From: Mesostigma viride
Lineage: Eukaryota; Streptophyta; Mesostigmatophyceae; Mesostigmatales; Mesostigmataceae
Direction of reading: 5' to 3'
Assembly (NCBI GenBank): GCA_009746045.1
Contig: RPFO01001598.1
Span: 415,001 to 437,500 of the forward strand
Length of the DNA: 22,500 bases
A program made the translations under genes and the position numbers. The notes under the pieces were generated by a model, which was not told the origin of the DNA, did no database searches, and saw only the letters and a program-made list of their open reading frames with translations. Shown in pieces: positions 1 to 9,849 of the stretch; position 1 is the first letter of the stretch; every line of letters starts with the position of its first letter.

Positions 1-42
1 GGAAGAACACAAGAAAACAAGCAAGCGGCCAGGTAAGTGATT

Positions 43-87
43 AGGTAGGGTGCAACCAGGTAGGGTGCAACCAGGTAGGATGCAAGG
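43..87. repeat. 15-nt tandem repeat, three units
   Basis: Three consecutive 15-nt units of the form aggtagggtgcaacc lie at 43-57, 58-72 and 73-87; the last has two changes. CAAG-rich low-complexity sequence (agcaagcaa motifs) flanks them to about 145. No coding potential is seen here. Confidence 0.8.
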
Positions 88-145
88 AAGCAACCATCAA
101 GCAAGCAACATAGCAAGCAAGCATCCAGATAAGTGAGCAAGCATG

Positions 146-473
146 CACGTACTACCGCGCTTGCGACCAGGTGTCAGCCGCAGTGAGGGTGGTCAACCAG
201 ATAGGCCAGTGAGGCCAACTGTGGGTCCTAGGGAATATAAAAAGCATGGTAGGAAAAGTTTTCGTGCAAGATTAGCTCGAGGCCTCACTTGAGGCCCATA
301 TTTTAGACTAGCTGTGGACATACAGGTACATATTGAAGTCTTGGGCAGACGCCCACTGTATAGTAAACTGTGGAATTCAGTGCTCCGTGGTCCCCCAACA
401 GGGACACGAGAATTATTAATGAACTTATTAATAGGCCAGTGAGGAGGCAACGAAAGAAGGGGAGGGGAGCCCG
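146..473. other. no recognisable gene
   Basis: Open frames here are short, overlap on both strands and carry no family signature. The base composition is less GC-rich than around 14-16 kb. I see nothing I can name. Confidence 0.4.
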
Positions 474-1307
474 CTAGTACCCCTCTGATGCGAACCAACC
501 AGAGGGGAACTGGGATCTGCTTAGAGGGTGTAAGCACTTAACCAATAACCGACAACAAAGCACCCAAGAGAGGGAGCTACCCCCAGTCCTTGCTTCGATA
601 GCTGCCATGCGGCAACTTGAAGACGAAATGTGCTGGACTATGCAGCATCGAGGCAATAGCTCAATTTGAGCTTGCGACAGCTCAACTGGCATCTCTTCAA
701 GGAAGCCAAGGAAGGCGCGTACGACAGAATAAAAAAACTCCAACACGTGTTTTCAGTCCCATTTTGTAGCAACTCCACAGGTGGCCTTTCCCGCCCCCAA
801 CGGAGCGGCCCCCATGACCTTCTCTGATAGACTTGGGCAAAAGTGGGCAGGTCTTTCATGAGGAAATTGCCCGTGCAGCTTTCTTGATTTCTAAATTGGC
901 CTGGCTCCAAGTGTAGAAGTTGGAGTCTATCATGCCACTGAAGCACATGCCCACTGCATGCTTGGCAGATGGGCTCTAAAAATACTTGGGCTTTGCACAC
1001 AACCTGCTTGGCAATACAGACGCCCACTTGTGACTAGAACTTTGACACATTGCCAAGGTGGCACCCTGTTGGCTAGCAAAGCCACTTTTGGAAATGCCAC
1101 GAAATACGAGCTAGCAAGCGTAGGAATATGCTGGTCCTCTGTGGTGCTCGCGTTGCCGGATTCGGTTGATGTAAAGTTGGTACCATGAAGACCTGTGGAC
1201 TGAGTGGTCGCTAGCCCACGTTGGATGAGGGTAGACATGGGTGGGATGACCACAGGGCAGGGAGGGGGCGTATCGACAGTCCACCTCAAACACGACGTAA
1301 CGTGCAT
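474..1307 (-). pseudogene. possible decayed coding segment, unrecognised
   Basis: Three overlapping minus-strand open frames (930-1307, 638-1027 and 474-746) succeed one another in different frames. Some stretches read like ordinary protein, for example FLMKDLPTFAQVYQ near 850 and AFLGFLEEMPVELSQAQ near 690. A series of adjacent frames on one strand is what a frameshifted former coding sequence would look like. I recognise no family, no intron signals were found that would join the frames, and a chance origin is quite possible. No function is assigned. Confidence 0.18.
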
Positions 1308-2013
1308 TCATGGGGGGCATGTCAGGAAATCGTGTACTCGTCTGGGCAAGAAAGTGCGCATACGACAAGTTTCTGTCTGGTCCTACACAAATACACTGCG
1401 GCATACAAGGTAGTTATATTCGTTCAGGTGCCATCCAAGCGCCTGCTGCAGTGCAGGTCGAACACATATAACTTAGCAGAAACGACACTATGTGTTTAGC
1501 TTTTGTATACAAGAATATTATATCAGGTCCATATCTAGCTTATATCAAGCTCAGGTTTAGCTTATGTCTGGATCATTAAGTAATTAACTAAGAACATACC
1601 TCCGTGGGGAGGATATGCAACACATATCCCTGAGAAGGGGCATATGGTTTTTAATATGTTCTAGGCGATGACCTGCAGTTGGTGGATGTAGACTGCCACC
1701 TACTCGGGGTGCACAACTGAGGTGCACCTGCACCACCATGTATTCCAGCTCTGCGAAAGTTGCGGACATGGGGTGGAAGATGATCATGGCTAAGAAATGG
1801 CTAGGGCATGATGGCTCTCTCATTGCGGTTATGCCCTGGTTATGCCCCTAAAACCCCTCAGGCTCCGGGAGAGGCCTTTATATTCTCCCAAACCGGCGCC
1901 TCTAAATGTGTTCCAAGCCTATCTGTAGTCTCTGGACCATGGGGCAGCCTTACTGCATCCGCTATGAGTCAGCCATGCTTTGCCAATGCAGAGAGCCCCT
2001 CTTTGCTGAGACG
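1308..2013. other. no recognisable gene; degenerate tagctt-type repeats
   Basis: No supported coding region. Around 1525-1575 there are degenerate copies of a catatctagctta-type motif that recurs in better order at 2014-2056. The segment 1808-2029 has an open plus-strand frame without any recognisable feature. Confidence 0.4.
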
Positions 2014-2056
2014 TCTAGCTCATATCTAGCCCATATCTAGCTTATGTCTAGCATAT
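2014..2056. repeat. 12-nt minisatellite (catatctagc type)
   Basis: Three to four units of about 12 nt (catatctagccc, atatctagctta, tgtctagcatat). They overlap the 3' end and stop region of the minus-strand glycoprotein exon 2, so the last residues of that reading frame may be repeat-derived rather than true coding sequence. Confidence 0.6.
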
Positions 2057-5000
2057 AGGGCTACGCGGCGCACCTGCTCCGGGTCCACATCCAACGTTTG
2101 CGAGACCGCACTTTTGAACAGCTCCTCGTTGCCGGCAAATGCTGACACCGGGATGTCCAGCGTGACCGTGGCAAGGAAGGGCGGCGTGAAGCAGCCACAG
2201 GGGGGGGACTCCCGCGCCACCAGGGGCGCCTCGCAGGTATCTTGACACACTGGTTGATCGAGGAGTCAGGGAACACGTACAGCGTGAATGCCAGGCATAG
2301 ACATGGGCATATGTATTGGGTGTAGGAGAGAAAGTGGGAGAAAAGGGGGATAGGCGTCAGGTACATGTCCGTGGGTATGCCGAATGGGTGGAAGCAAGGA
2401 GCCATGCAAAGCGCTGGTGTAAACCATGCCCATGGGAAATAAATACAAGGACGAAGGTTGGCCCCATCGGTTGGGTGAATAGCCCATGACTGCTTGTGTG
2501 CCTGCCTGATCTGCATGTGCAGGAGCATGGTGTGGCAGGTAACATGCATGGGAAAATAAGCGTTGGGGTAGGAGCAGGAAAGTTTGTTGGCATGCAGGTG
2601 GATGCTCAGTAGTTGGTCCGTGCCCTGGTTACGCAACGGGTGACGTGGACACCCAACAAAAAGCTACGGACACAGCATGAGGCCATGAGCAGCCACCAAG
2701 AGGCCATGAGCAGCGACCAAGAGGCCATGCGCAGCGACCAAGAGGCCATGAGCAGCCACCAAGAGGCCATGGGTATCAAATAAAAAGCCATGAGTGGGCA
2801 ACAAGCCATGGGCAGTGCCCAAGAAATGAGGGGCTGCCAACAATATTTGAAACGATGGGGGGGCGGTTCGGTAAGCTTACCTGGGGGGGTGGGGGAGGCA
2901 GTGGTGATGGAGGAGGGGGTGGAGACGGTGGCGGTGGCGGGGACGGCCGTGGAGGTGGCGAAGGAGAGGGAGGGGCTGGGCTTGGCGGTGGGGGCCTGGG
3001 TGGGGGTGGCGAGGGGGAGGGGGGAGGGGGGATGGGGGAGGGGGGCTAGGCGAAGGAGGCCGGGGAGGTGGTGGTGAGGGGGGAGGAGGCGGTGGTGGGG
3101 AGGGAGGAGGTGGGCTAGGTGGTGGGGGTCTAGGTGGTGGTGGTGAGGGAGGTGGTGGCGAAGGAGGGGGGGCAATGGGGAGGGAGGAGGTGGGCTAGGC
3201 GGAGGAGGATTGGGTTGCGGGGGTGATGGAGGGGGAGGGAAAAGGAGAGGAGGAGGTGGTGGTGTTAAAGGAGGTGGGCTAGGTGGTGGTGATGAGGGAG
3301 GTGGAGGGGAGGGGGGAGGAGGTGGTGGTGGTGAAGGAGGTGGTGGTGGTGATGGAGGTGGAGGGGAAGGAGGAGGTGGGCTAGATTGTGGGGGCGTAGG
3401 TGGTGGTGATGAGGGAGGTGGAGGGGAAGGGGAAGGAGGTGGTGGTGGTGAAGGCGGTGGTGGTGGTGAGGGAGGTGGAGGGGAGGGAGGAGGTGGGCTA
3501 GGTGGGGGGAGCGTAGGTGGTGGTGGTGAGGGAGGTGGAGGGGAGGGAGGAGGTGGGCTAGGGGGGGGGCATAGGTGGTGGTGGTGAGGGAGGTGGCGGG
3601 GAGGGAGGTGGAGGGGAGGGAGGTAAAGGGGAGGGGAAAGGAGGTGGTGGTGGTGGTGAGGGAGGTGGAGGGGAGGGAGGAGGTGGGCTAGGTGGTGGGG
3701 GCGTAGGTGGCGGTGGTGAGGGAGGTGGAGGACTAGGCGGTGGTGGAGTAGGCGGCTGGTGGGGTGGAGGGGGTGAAAACTGCGGAGGTGGAGGGGGCGG
3801 AGGGGAAGGAGGGGGAGAAGGTGGTGGTGAGGGAGAGGGTGGTGGTGGGCTGGGGGGCGGGGGGGGGGGTGGAGGGGGGCTTGGCGGTGGTGGCGGTGGA
3901 GAGATGGGTCCCATTGGTTCAGATGGCTCTGGAGGTTCTGGCGTCTCGGGTGGTGGTGGGGAGGGCGGAGGTGGGCGGGGTGGTGGTGGTGATGGCGGTG
4001 GTGGTGATGGCGGTGGAGGTGGGTGTGGTGGTGGTGGGGTGGGGGGAGGGGGCCCGGGCGGTGGTGGCGGTGGTGAAATGGGTTCAGATGGCTCTGGTGG
4101 CTCTGGCGTCTCTGGCGGGGGTGGGGAGGGGGGAGGGGGTGGGGTGGTGGAGGTGGGCGTGGCGGTGGTGGCGGAGGTGAAACGGGCTCAGATGGCTCTG
4201 GTGGCTCTGATGGCTCTGGTGGCTCTGATGGCTCTGGTGGCTCTGGCGTCTCTGGCGGTGGTGGGGAGGGGGGAGGGGGGTGGGGTGGTGGAGGTGGGCG
4301 TGGCGGTGGTGGCGATGGTGAAACGGGCTCAGATGGCTCTGGTGGCTCTGATGGCTCTGGCGGGGGTGGGGAGGGGGGAGGGGGGGAGGGTGGTGGAGGT
4401 GGGCGTGGCGGTGGAGGCGGTGGTGAAACGGGCTCAGATGGCTCTGGTGGCTCTGATGGCTCTGGAGGTTCTGGCGTCTCTGGAGGTGGTGGGGAGGGGG
4501 GAGGGGGTCGTGGTGGTGGTGATGGTGAAGGTGGCGGTGGTGGTGGCGGCGGCGCTGGCGGTGGTGGTGGTGGCGGCGGTGTAAACAGCGGTGGCGCTGG
4601 TGACAGTGACGGCAGGGGAGGGCGGGGTGATGACGGTGCTGGTGGCATTGAAGACCCTGGTGGGGGCGCCCAGGGAGGCTCCAAGGGAGCTCCGGCTTCA
4701 GGTGGATCGGTTGACTCTGGCGGCTGTGGTGGCTCCGGTGGCTGGGGTGATTCTGGCGGGTCTTGCTCCTCCTCCAGCAGGCGCCTTGTCCTCGCGGCAT
4801 CGGTGGAAGGAGTATAGCCACACATGTAACCATCCTTGGCACTGAGAACTACTAGCAGGGGTGCTGGCAAAGTGCAGGGTCCCTCTGACGCTGCCACGTC
4901 GTCTTCAATTCGCAATGCACAGGTATCTACCGTTGACACGTGTGCCGTGCTCGGTAGGGAGTAGCCGGCGGCCACGTCGGCATCATCCCTTGGACCCTCC

Positions 5001-5380
5001 CACAGGTGCTGTGCGGGGACGGTGATAATGGTCTCATTACTCACTTCCTTCCCAGTATCGACCAAGATTGCTCCGAACATATCCTGCACTACAATTCTAG
5101 CGTCGCAGTGCCCGAGATATTGGACGTGCGGGATGGATGCACCCGCTGGGCACTGCAGCGAGCAACGCGTTTGTGTTGAACGGTGTGCTAATTGACCGAT
5201 ACCGGGTCGACCGTCGAAAGATACAAGCACGTGCGGTTGTGAGTCGTCGCCACCAAGATGATATGCGATGCGACGGCATTGGACAAGAGGAATGCGCACA
5301 GCTAGCATCACGAGCACAGCAACGACGGAGAAGTTAAGGACATGGGTCCGAGCAGACAAAATACTGTTGACTGCTGTCAT
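2026..5380 (-). CDS. secreted hydroxyproline-rich (pherophorin-like) glycoprotein, two exons
   Basis: Probable extracellular-matrix or cell-wall glycoprotein. Exon 1 is 5380-2881. Residues 1-35 form a signal peptide with core VVAVLVMLAVRIPLV. A Cys-containing globular region follows (about 36-210; Cys pairs, one N-glycosylation site SNET), ending in RRLLEEEQ. A long SPPPP/PPPPS rod with PEPSEP spacers comes next. Exon 1 ends at CAG|GTAAGC on the minus strand, a strong donor. The intron is 2880-2250. Exon 2 begins at 2249 after ACCAG; the phase-1 join gives ...TPPVCQDTCEAP, then PPCGCF and a small domain (TVTLDIPVSAFAGNEELF...VDPEQVRRVALYA) like the repeated extracellular modules of algal surface proteins (inference). 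The frame is open to a stop at 2026-2028, or may be spliced again at CAG|GTGCGC (2074/2073). Inside the rod the frame turns His-rich between about 4130 and 3560 and again below about 3170, which suggests G-run slippage or sequencing error. The ends remain in one frame. Confidence 0.75.
2250..2880 (-). other. intron of the glycoprotein gene
   Basis: The donor is CAG|GTAAGC (exon end 2881) and the acceptor ATCAACCAG (intron end 2250), both read on the minus strand. The phase-1 join preserves the reading frame on both sides. The 631-nt intron contains the 21-nt minisatellite at 2679-2762. Confidence 0.6.
2679..2762. repeat. 21-nt minisatellite inside the intron
   Basis: Four near-perfect 21-nt units (gaggccatgagcagccacca type) occupy 2679-2762. 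More degenerate units continue to about 2850. As 21 is divisible by three, the array is open in several frames and gives spurious repetitive ORFs on both strands. Confidence 0.8.
2890..4600. repeat. G-rich/C-rich Pro-codon repeat with extreme strand skew
   Basis: The plus strand is almost entirely GGN/GNG triplets, complementary to the CCN codons of the Pro-rich rod. Larger repeat modules of roughly 80-140 nt can be aligned around 4105, 4243 and 4360, each holding SPPPP-type segments followed by ETPEPPEPSEP spacers. Runs of four to nine G make G-quadruplex formation plausible (inference) and make the region prone to slippage. Plus-strand Gly-rich frames are shadows. Confidence 0.8.
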
Positions 5381-5889
5381 GCTAGCGCCGATATGGGATA
5401 CACATGTTAAATTTAGAAGCCGATATTACTGCAAGATGCTTCTTGATTGAAACCCAGGAAAGAATCATGCCTCCTGTCACCGGGTACCTCGGTAAGGGTA
5501 GTCCTGGCGCACTGACTCCAAGAATCATAAAAAATTACTGCGTTTCCCAACATCCACATTTCGCGACTGGCCACTGCCAAGGTGCTGAGCTAGCTGGCAC
5601 GACAAGCGGCGTTACTTTTGTGCGATGTGCACGCACTTAAACCGCACGGCACAACCGCTCCGACCTTTAGCATCCCCTGCATGCAAAAAGCCTCCATAAC
5701 TTGAGTGGTTAGCTGATCCGACCATTTTGCAAGGTCACGCTCGCGCGCTAGTGAAGGCAGAGCACGCTGCCCAGTTGCCAGCTGCCGCAAAGTCGTCAGC
5801 GTTGTGCCAAGTAGGAATTCCTTCCCGTTGCCCAGTTGGATGACAGGAGCTTGAAAAGCTGGCCGCCGTACGCCACTTCTTCCCGCTGA
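5381..5889. other. upstream region of the glycoprotein gene; unassigned
   Basis: This stretch would hold the promoter of the minus-strand glycoprotein gene. I see no clear TATA box or other element. A minus-strand open frame at 5590-5976 contains a protein-like stretch (ERDLAKWSDQLTTQVMEAF) but starts inside the neighbouring dispersed repeat and matches no family I know. I do not call it a gene. Confidence 0.3.
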
Positions 5890-6582
5890 GCACTGTGGCA
5901 AGCCGTTCCCAACTGCTCTGTTGACGAACAGGTTTGAACCGAAAATCAGGCAGCTATGGTGGGTGTCGTTACTCACTGAAGCATTTGGACGAGCATTTTG
6001 CTACTGGCGTGTGCCACGACCATCGGGCAAACTTCCCTTTCCTGGAACGCTTCGCAGAAATACCAAACACACGTGAGTTACGTTCAAACACGCCAATGCA
6101 GCGCATGCTTACCACACACCCGATCGCACGATGCTTTCATGGCACTCGCTCGTCTACTCGTTACGACGGACTCGGTTTTGTCAATTACTTGCATCGTTGC
6201 CCAGTGTAGACGCGGTTGACTCGGACCGTAAAGAAAATTGTGCAACGCGCGTTGTTCACGGTCGTCGACAAGGCTGGGTTGTACAACCCCTGCGGGCATT
6301 ACAGATTCCGTACACCCGGCGGGGTCGATTGTGGATTCTGCCGTACCGTGCAGCGGGCCTGCTTGGCTCCACCTGTACAGGAAGAGCCGACGTCGCCCAC
6401 AGCGGCCCGGGCGACACGGCTGACATTTGCACGCCGACAAAGATTGTTCAACGCCCGTTGTTCACGGTCGTCGACAAGGCCGGGTTGTACAACCCCTGCA
6501 GGCATTACAGATTCCGTACACCCGGCGGGGTCGATTGTGGATTCTGCCGTACCGTGCAGCGCGTCCTGCTTGGCTCGGAACG
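5890..6582. repeat. dispersed repeat block, copy 1 (347-nt leader + 206-nt unit + 140-nt partial unit)
   Basis: This block is homologous to 11966-13070. A 347-nt leader (5890-6236) beginning gcactgtggcaagc is the same length in both copies. It is followed by one unit at 6237-6442 and a terminal partial unit at 6443-6582, which stops at ggctcggaacg exactly as in copy 2. Flanking sequences are unrelated outside these limits. The common edges and variable internal unit number suggest a dispersed or mobile repeat with an internal minisatellite. No terminal inverted repeats or convincing target duplications were found. Confidence 0.85.
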
Positions 6583-7350
6583 GCTACGCTCGCGTTGGGG
6601 AGAATACGGGCGCGAAAATATACTGCGGCAGATGCCAGAACCGTCGTTTACATATGCTTAATTCTGTCGAACCTAACGGTTCTTCCGAAAATTGGCTCCC
6701 GCCACCAAGCCATGTCCCGCCTGAGGACGCAATGTCGAACAAAATTTGTTCAACGCGCGATGTTCACGGCCATCGAGAGGGCCTGCGTCGGTGCCTTTCC
6801 ATGCCTCAAAGCACCGTCCCCTCGAGACCGTGCATGCCTTCTTCTGGCAGCGCCCCCCCGCCCGCTCTGGCGCTCGTCAACACCCGACGGCAATGGGCAC
6901 CCTCAGAAACGACAGTCCACGCGAGAAGCTCTGCGGGGTCGGTGCCGCCGTTGACAGTCCGAATTCGCGTAAAAAACTCCCGCCAGAACTGGACCCGCAA
7001 CTGTCCTCGTATGGATGGTGCGTCGCCCGTGGCGGCGACCGGACTCGCGCGTCTCGCCATCGCTGACGGGGTCGTTCTTGTATACATTGCGTGATCGCCC
7101 GCGTTGATCAGACGAGGTGCCGTCGGGTCCTTGTAGCCGTTTCATCGAGGCAGTGATACATGTAGACCGCAGGTGAACAATCTCGTCCGAGGTTTTCTGA
7201 CGGATGACTCAACTCTCCCCTTCTTGCTCACGAAGCCTTGCTTGCCTGACTCTTCGCCATCTTCTGCCACTGCGTCGCCGTTGTCATGGCCCTTGCTCCA
7301 CGACTCGCCCGCAGGTGCCGGTCAGACGACGTACCCCGACGACGTCGGCG
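6583..7350. other. unassigned; contains one decayed repeat-unit fragment
   Basis: Open frames on the plus strand run from the repeat block to about 7094 in more than one frame, which is typical of GC-rich DNA. At about 6742-6783 lies a degenerate start of the 207-nt unit (aaatttgttcaacgcgcga). No family signature is seen. The last part (7204-7350) is open in frame with the EsV-1-7 gene and could be its 5' extension. Confidence 0.35.
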
Positions 7351-7779
7351 ATGGCACGCCGTCCCCGACAGTGTGCCCACCCAGGGTGCGACGTACGCGC
7401 GAGCTTCGCCGGCGAGGGCGCGGTGGCCGCCGAGCTCTGTCTCAGGCACGCTCGCCCCGGCATGGTGCGGGTGGCGGGCAGGCCCCGTCTCATGCCCCGT
7501 CCCCGTTACGATCACACGTACTGTGACCACTACCGTGGGTGCGCCCGCCGCCCAACCCTCCGCTATGTCGGCGCGGCGGTCGCCTCGTCCTGTGAGTGTC
7601 ACAGGAGGACCGGCATGGTGCGTGTGGCGGCCCCGCCCCGGCCCCAGCCCCCGCCCCTACGTTGCTTCCACGGAGGGTGCAATGTCCTCCCAACATTTGG
7701 CTATGACGGCGCGGCGCTTGCCCAGTACTGTGTGCAGCACGCTCGTCCCGGCATGGTGTACATTGGGGGCAGGGGGTGA
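7351..7779 (+). CDS. EsV-1-7 repeat protein with three cysteine-rich repeats
   Basis: Single-exon reading frame of 142 codons from the ATG at 7351 (context gcgATGGca). The frame is open back to an ATG at 7204, which would add 49 low-complexity residues. Three repeats fit the EsV-1-7 signature C-X4-C-X16-C-X2-H followed by PGMV or TGMV: CAHPGC...CLRHARPGMV, CDHYRGC...CECHRRTGMV and CFHGGC...CVQHARPGMV. Repeats 1 and 3 match exactly; repeat 2 has X5 between its first two cysteines. Intervening PRPQPPP linkers join them. The Cys/His spacing suggests metal binding (inference). Known members include the brown-algal developmental regulator IMMEDIATE UPRIGHT and genes of large algal viruses. The molecular function of the domain is not established. 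No neighbouring gene suggests a pathway. The clean spacing of the ligands argues for a functional gene or recent copy. Confidence 0.85.
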   Translation: MARRPRQCAHPGCDVRASFAGEGAVAAELCLRHARPGMVRVAGRPRLMPRPRYDHTYCDHYRGCARRPTLRYVGAAVASSCECHRRTGMVRVAAPPRPQPPPLRCFHGGCNVLPTFGYDGAALAQYCVQHARPGMVYIGGRG

Positions 7780-7858
7780 TCCCACGCGGGTTATTTACTA
7801 GCGGCCCCTCCCACGCACATGCGTCCCCTCCAGACGGGAATGCGCGTGCGGGACGCAG

Positions 7859-7877
7859 ATGCGCGCCGGGCGCGCAT
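7859..7877. repeat. short perfect inverted repeat
   Basis: Arms of 9 nt (atgcgcgcc / ggcgcgcat) are separated by one base, about 80 nt downstream of the EsV-1-7 stop codon. It could fold as a hairpin in RNA, but in such GC-rich DNA it may be fortuitous. Confidence 0.5.
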
Positions 7878-8334
7878 TCAGCCTAACAGAAAGCGTCACG
7901 GCGCGCAGGCAGTGCTGGTGTGCTGGACATGTAACCTAGTGCAGTCTTCGGCAAGCGGTCGGCGCATTGGCGAGATGCACGCGGCGCCGCCGCAGCGATA
8001 ACTGTAACGTTATCTAAACCTGATGCGGTCAGGACGGGCTGGCACAGATATCGTTCCAACCGCCCATGCATGGCAGTCAGAGTGTGTGTGATTTCTTTTG
8101 CGATGAATAATCGCATGCATCCAGGTCAATGGTTGTCTCAATCCAGCACATGTGCATGAGGGAAGGGTATGGACCAGGGGCAGGCATTCTACGTGGCAGG
8201 GTAGAGAGAGCTAGCGTAAAGAAGGTGGCTAGCTGGGCCACACGAAGTGTATAAGACACGGCTATCCTTGGCCCCTGACGTGGGCCAGGCCCCGTGATGT
8301 CAGACGCCGCAAGGCCCGCACATTCAGAGCTAGC

Positions 8335-8362
8335 GGGGGGGGCACGGGGGGGGGGGGGGGGG
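8335..8362. repeat. poly-G tracts (G8 and G17)
   Basis: Runs of 8 G (8335-8342) and 17 G (8346-8362) are separated by cac. They belong to a set of G/C homopolymers spread over the window. Confidence 0.95.
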
Positions 8363-9065
8363 CCTACGCCTCTCCGTGCTTTGGATGCGGAGGATGGACA
8401 AGGCCCATTGTGGACGAGGCCATGACGTGAGACAACTGTGGATGCTTGCCTCCCTACGGGAACGATTTATTTAATCCACCAATTTTGATTTACGTAGCGC
8501 TGATAGCATATGATCGATTCTACGAGGAAGATATCTATACACAACGCATTTGGTTCAGAGAGTTTTTATTTTACACGACTACGTCCGGACGGGCTTGACA
8601 TGCTCTTTCAATCAGCCGGCAATTGCCGGACTTCTTTTGGCACCTCCCCAGCAACTTAGCCTCATACACGGCCAGAAACAAGCCCAAAGGTATAGACCCA
8701 CTAGCGCGGCCACGCAAGCCATCAGGCTCATTCCATGTAACGAGAGTGGTAAACCACGACCACGGCCGCCAGCCCATTTCAAGCGGTACCGCTGGCCCAC
8801 CCCATCATACTAGCCAGGCTCGCGTGGGTTGTTGGTAGCTCTCGTATGTGCGGTTATACACTGGCCGGCCCTCGGCCATCTTGCCCGCACAGACCAGGTC
8901 AATACCGGTGGGCGCCCTGCCGGGGGGGCTTAAGACGGGCCAACCAGGTAGACACCTCATACTATGGCAGGGTCCACTTGCCCCATCGCAACCCACTGGC
9001 AAACTTGCGCGTGACGGGCACCGGCGCGGCGCGACCCGGTCCTATACGACGCAATTGCTTGAAAA

Positions 9066-9674
9066 ATGCAAGGGCTTATGGGAATATCCGTACTCCGCGC
9101 CCGCATTATTGACAAGGAGAAATGGGCTGCCATCTGCGACAAGCGCTTTCCCGACGGGCATGCTCCTGTTGTCACCCCACGGGCCCCGCGGCCCGTTGCT
9201 GGCCAGTGAGGAAGTCCGCAGACCGGTGGAGGTTACTGGTCCTGAGGATAGCCGCTACACTATACACCGCCTCGTCTGCTGTTACATTATAGGACAGCTC
9301 GGAGGAGGATTGCATCCCCATCCAGTGCTTGAGGGTTGGGGGGTGAGGCAGACGATAATTTGTTTAAACAATTGTGTAATAATTTTACTAATGAGATTAG
9401 CATAGTACTCCGTGGCATGCCTTTGCGCATGACACGCAAGTACTTACTAACTTACAGGCCGGCCCGCCCTCCGTTCATAGCCGGACCAGAACCCAAATCC
9501 GAAAATACCCATCCGCATACTCAGCCACATCCGGCAGACCAAGGCGGGCCTGGCGGTGTACTTGAAGGGGGCGGCCATCCACGTCGGCCACAAGCCCTGG
9601 CACGCGACCCCCTCGACCACCGCGGCCCCAGCGACTTCCGACGCCCCTGCCTAGGGGGGAGACAGCACGAGTAG
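9066..9674 (+). CDS. possible two-exon small gene, unrecognised
   Basis: Exon 1 would run from the ATG at 9066 (or 9078) to 9205 and reads like ordinary protein: MGISVLRARIIDKEKW...CDKRFPDGHAPVV. It ends at GGCCA|GTGAGG. A TACTAAC branch-like sequence at 9444-9450 precedes the acceptor CTTACAG at 9457, and the join keeps the frame open to 9674, adding a Pro/Gly/His-rich tail. A second acceptor (TTCATAG, 9480) would start a different frame that also looks protein-like (LSHIRQTKAGLAVYLKG, to 9654), but its phase does not fit the GTGAGG donor. I recognise no domain. This is a tentative model; transcript data would decide it. Confidence 0.3.
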
Positions 9675-9849
9675 TGCAGAATAGTTTTACAGTGGCCTTG
9701 TACATGCCCGCATACTGCGGGCACTATACCAGCTGATGCCTAGCATTTTTTAGTCATGTACACGTGCGCCTGTGAGGAGCACCTGTCCAGATGATGTTGA
9801 AGGAGCTGGTCTGGGCAGGCGGACTGTCGACGGTGCTCGCACGGTCACA
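9675..9849. other. short intergenic or intronic gap
   Basis: No feature is recognised between the tentative plus-strand gene and the minus-strand TBC exon. If the TBC gene continues beyond its exon, this would be intron. Confidence 0.3.

Larger units (their letters stand above)
7780..9065. other. long stretch without a convincing gene
   Basis: It holds a 19-nt GC hairpin at 7859-7877, G8 and G17 tracts at 8335-8362 and an AT-richer part around 8440-8560. A minus-strand frame at 8571-8777 of 68 codons ends just before an AATAAA. Another at 8805-9002 contains a protein-like stretch (VCAGKMAEGRPVYNRTYESY). Neither has a family match or splice support, so they are not called as genes. Confidence 0.4.

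Noticed and set aside
2855-4584. Long Gly-rich plus-strand open frames
   Set aside because: They are the antisense of CCN proline codons in the minus-strand glycoprotein; the signal peptide and splice donor are on the minus strand.
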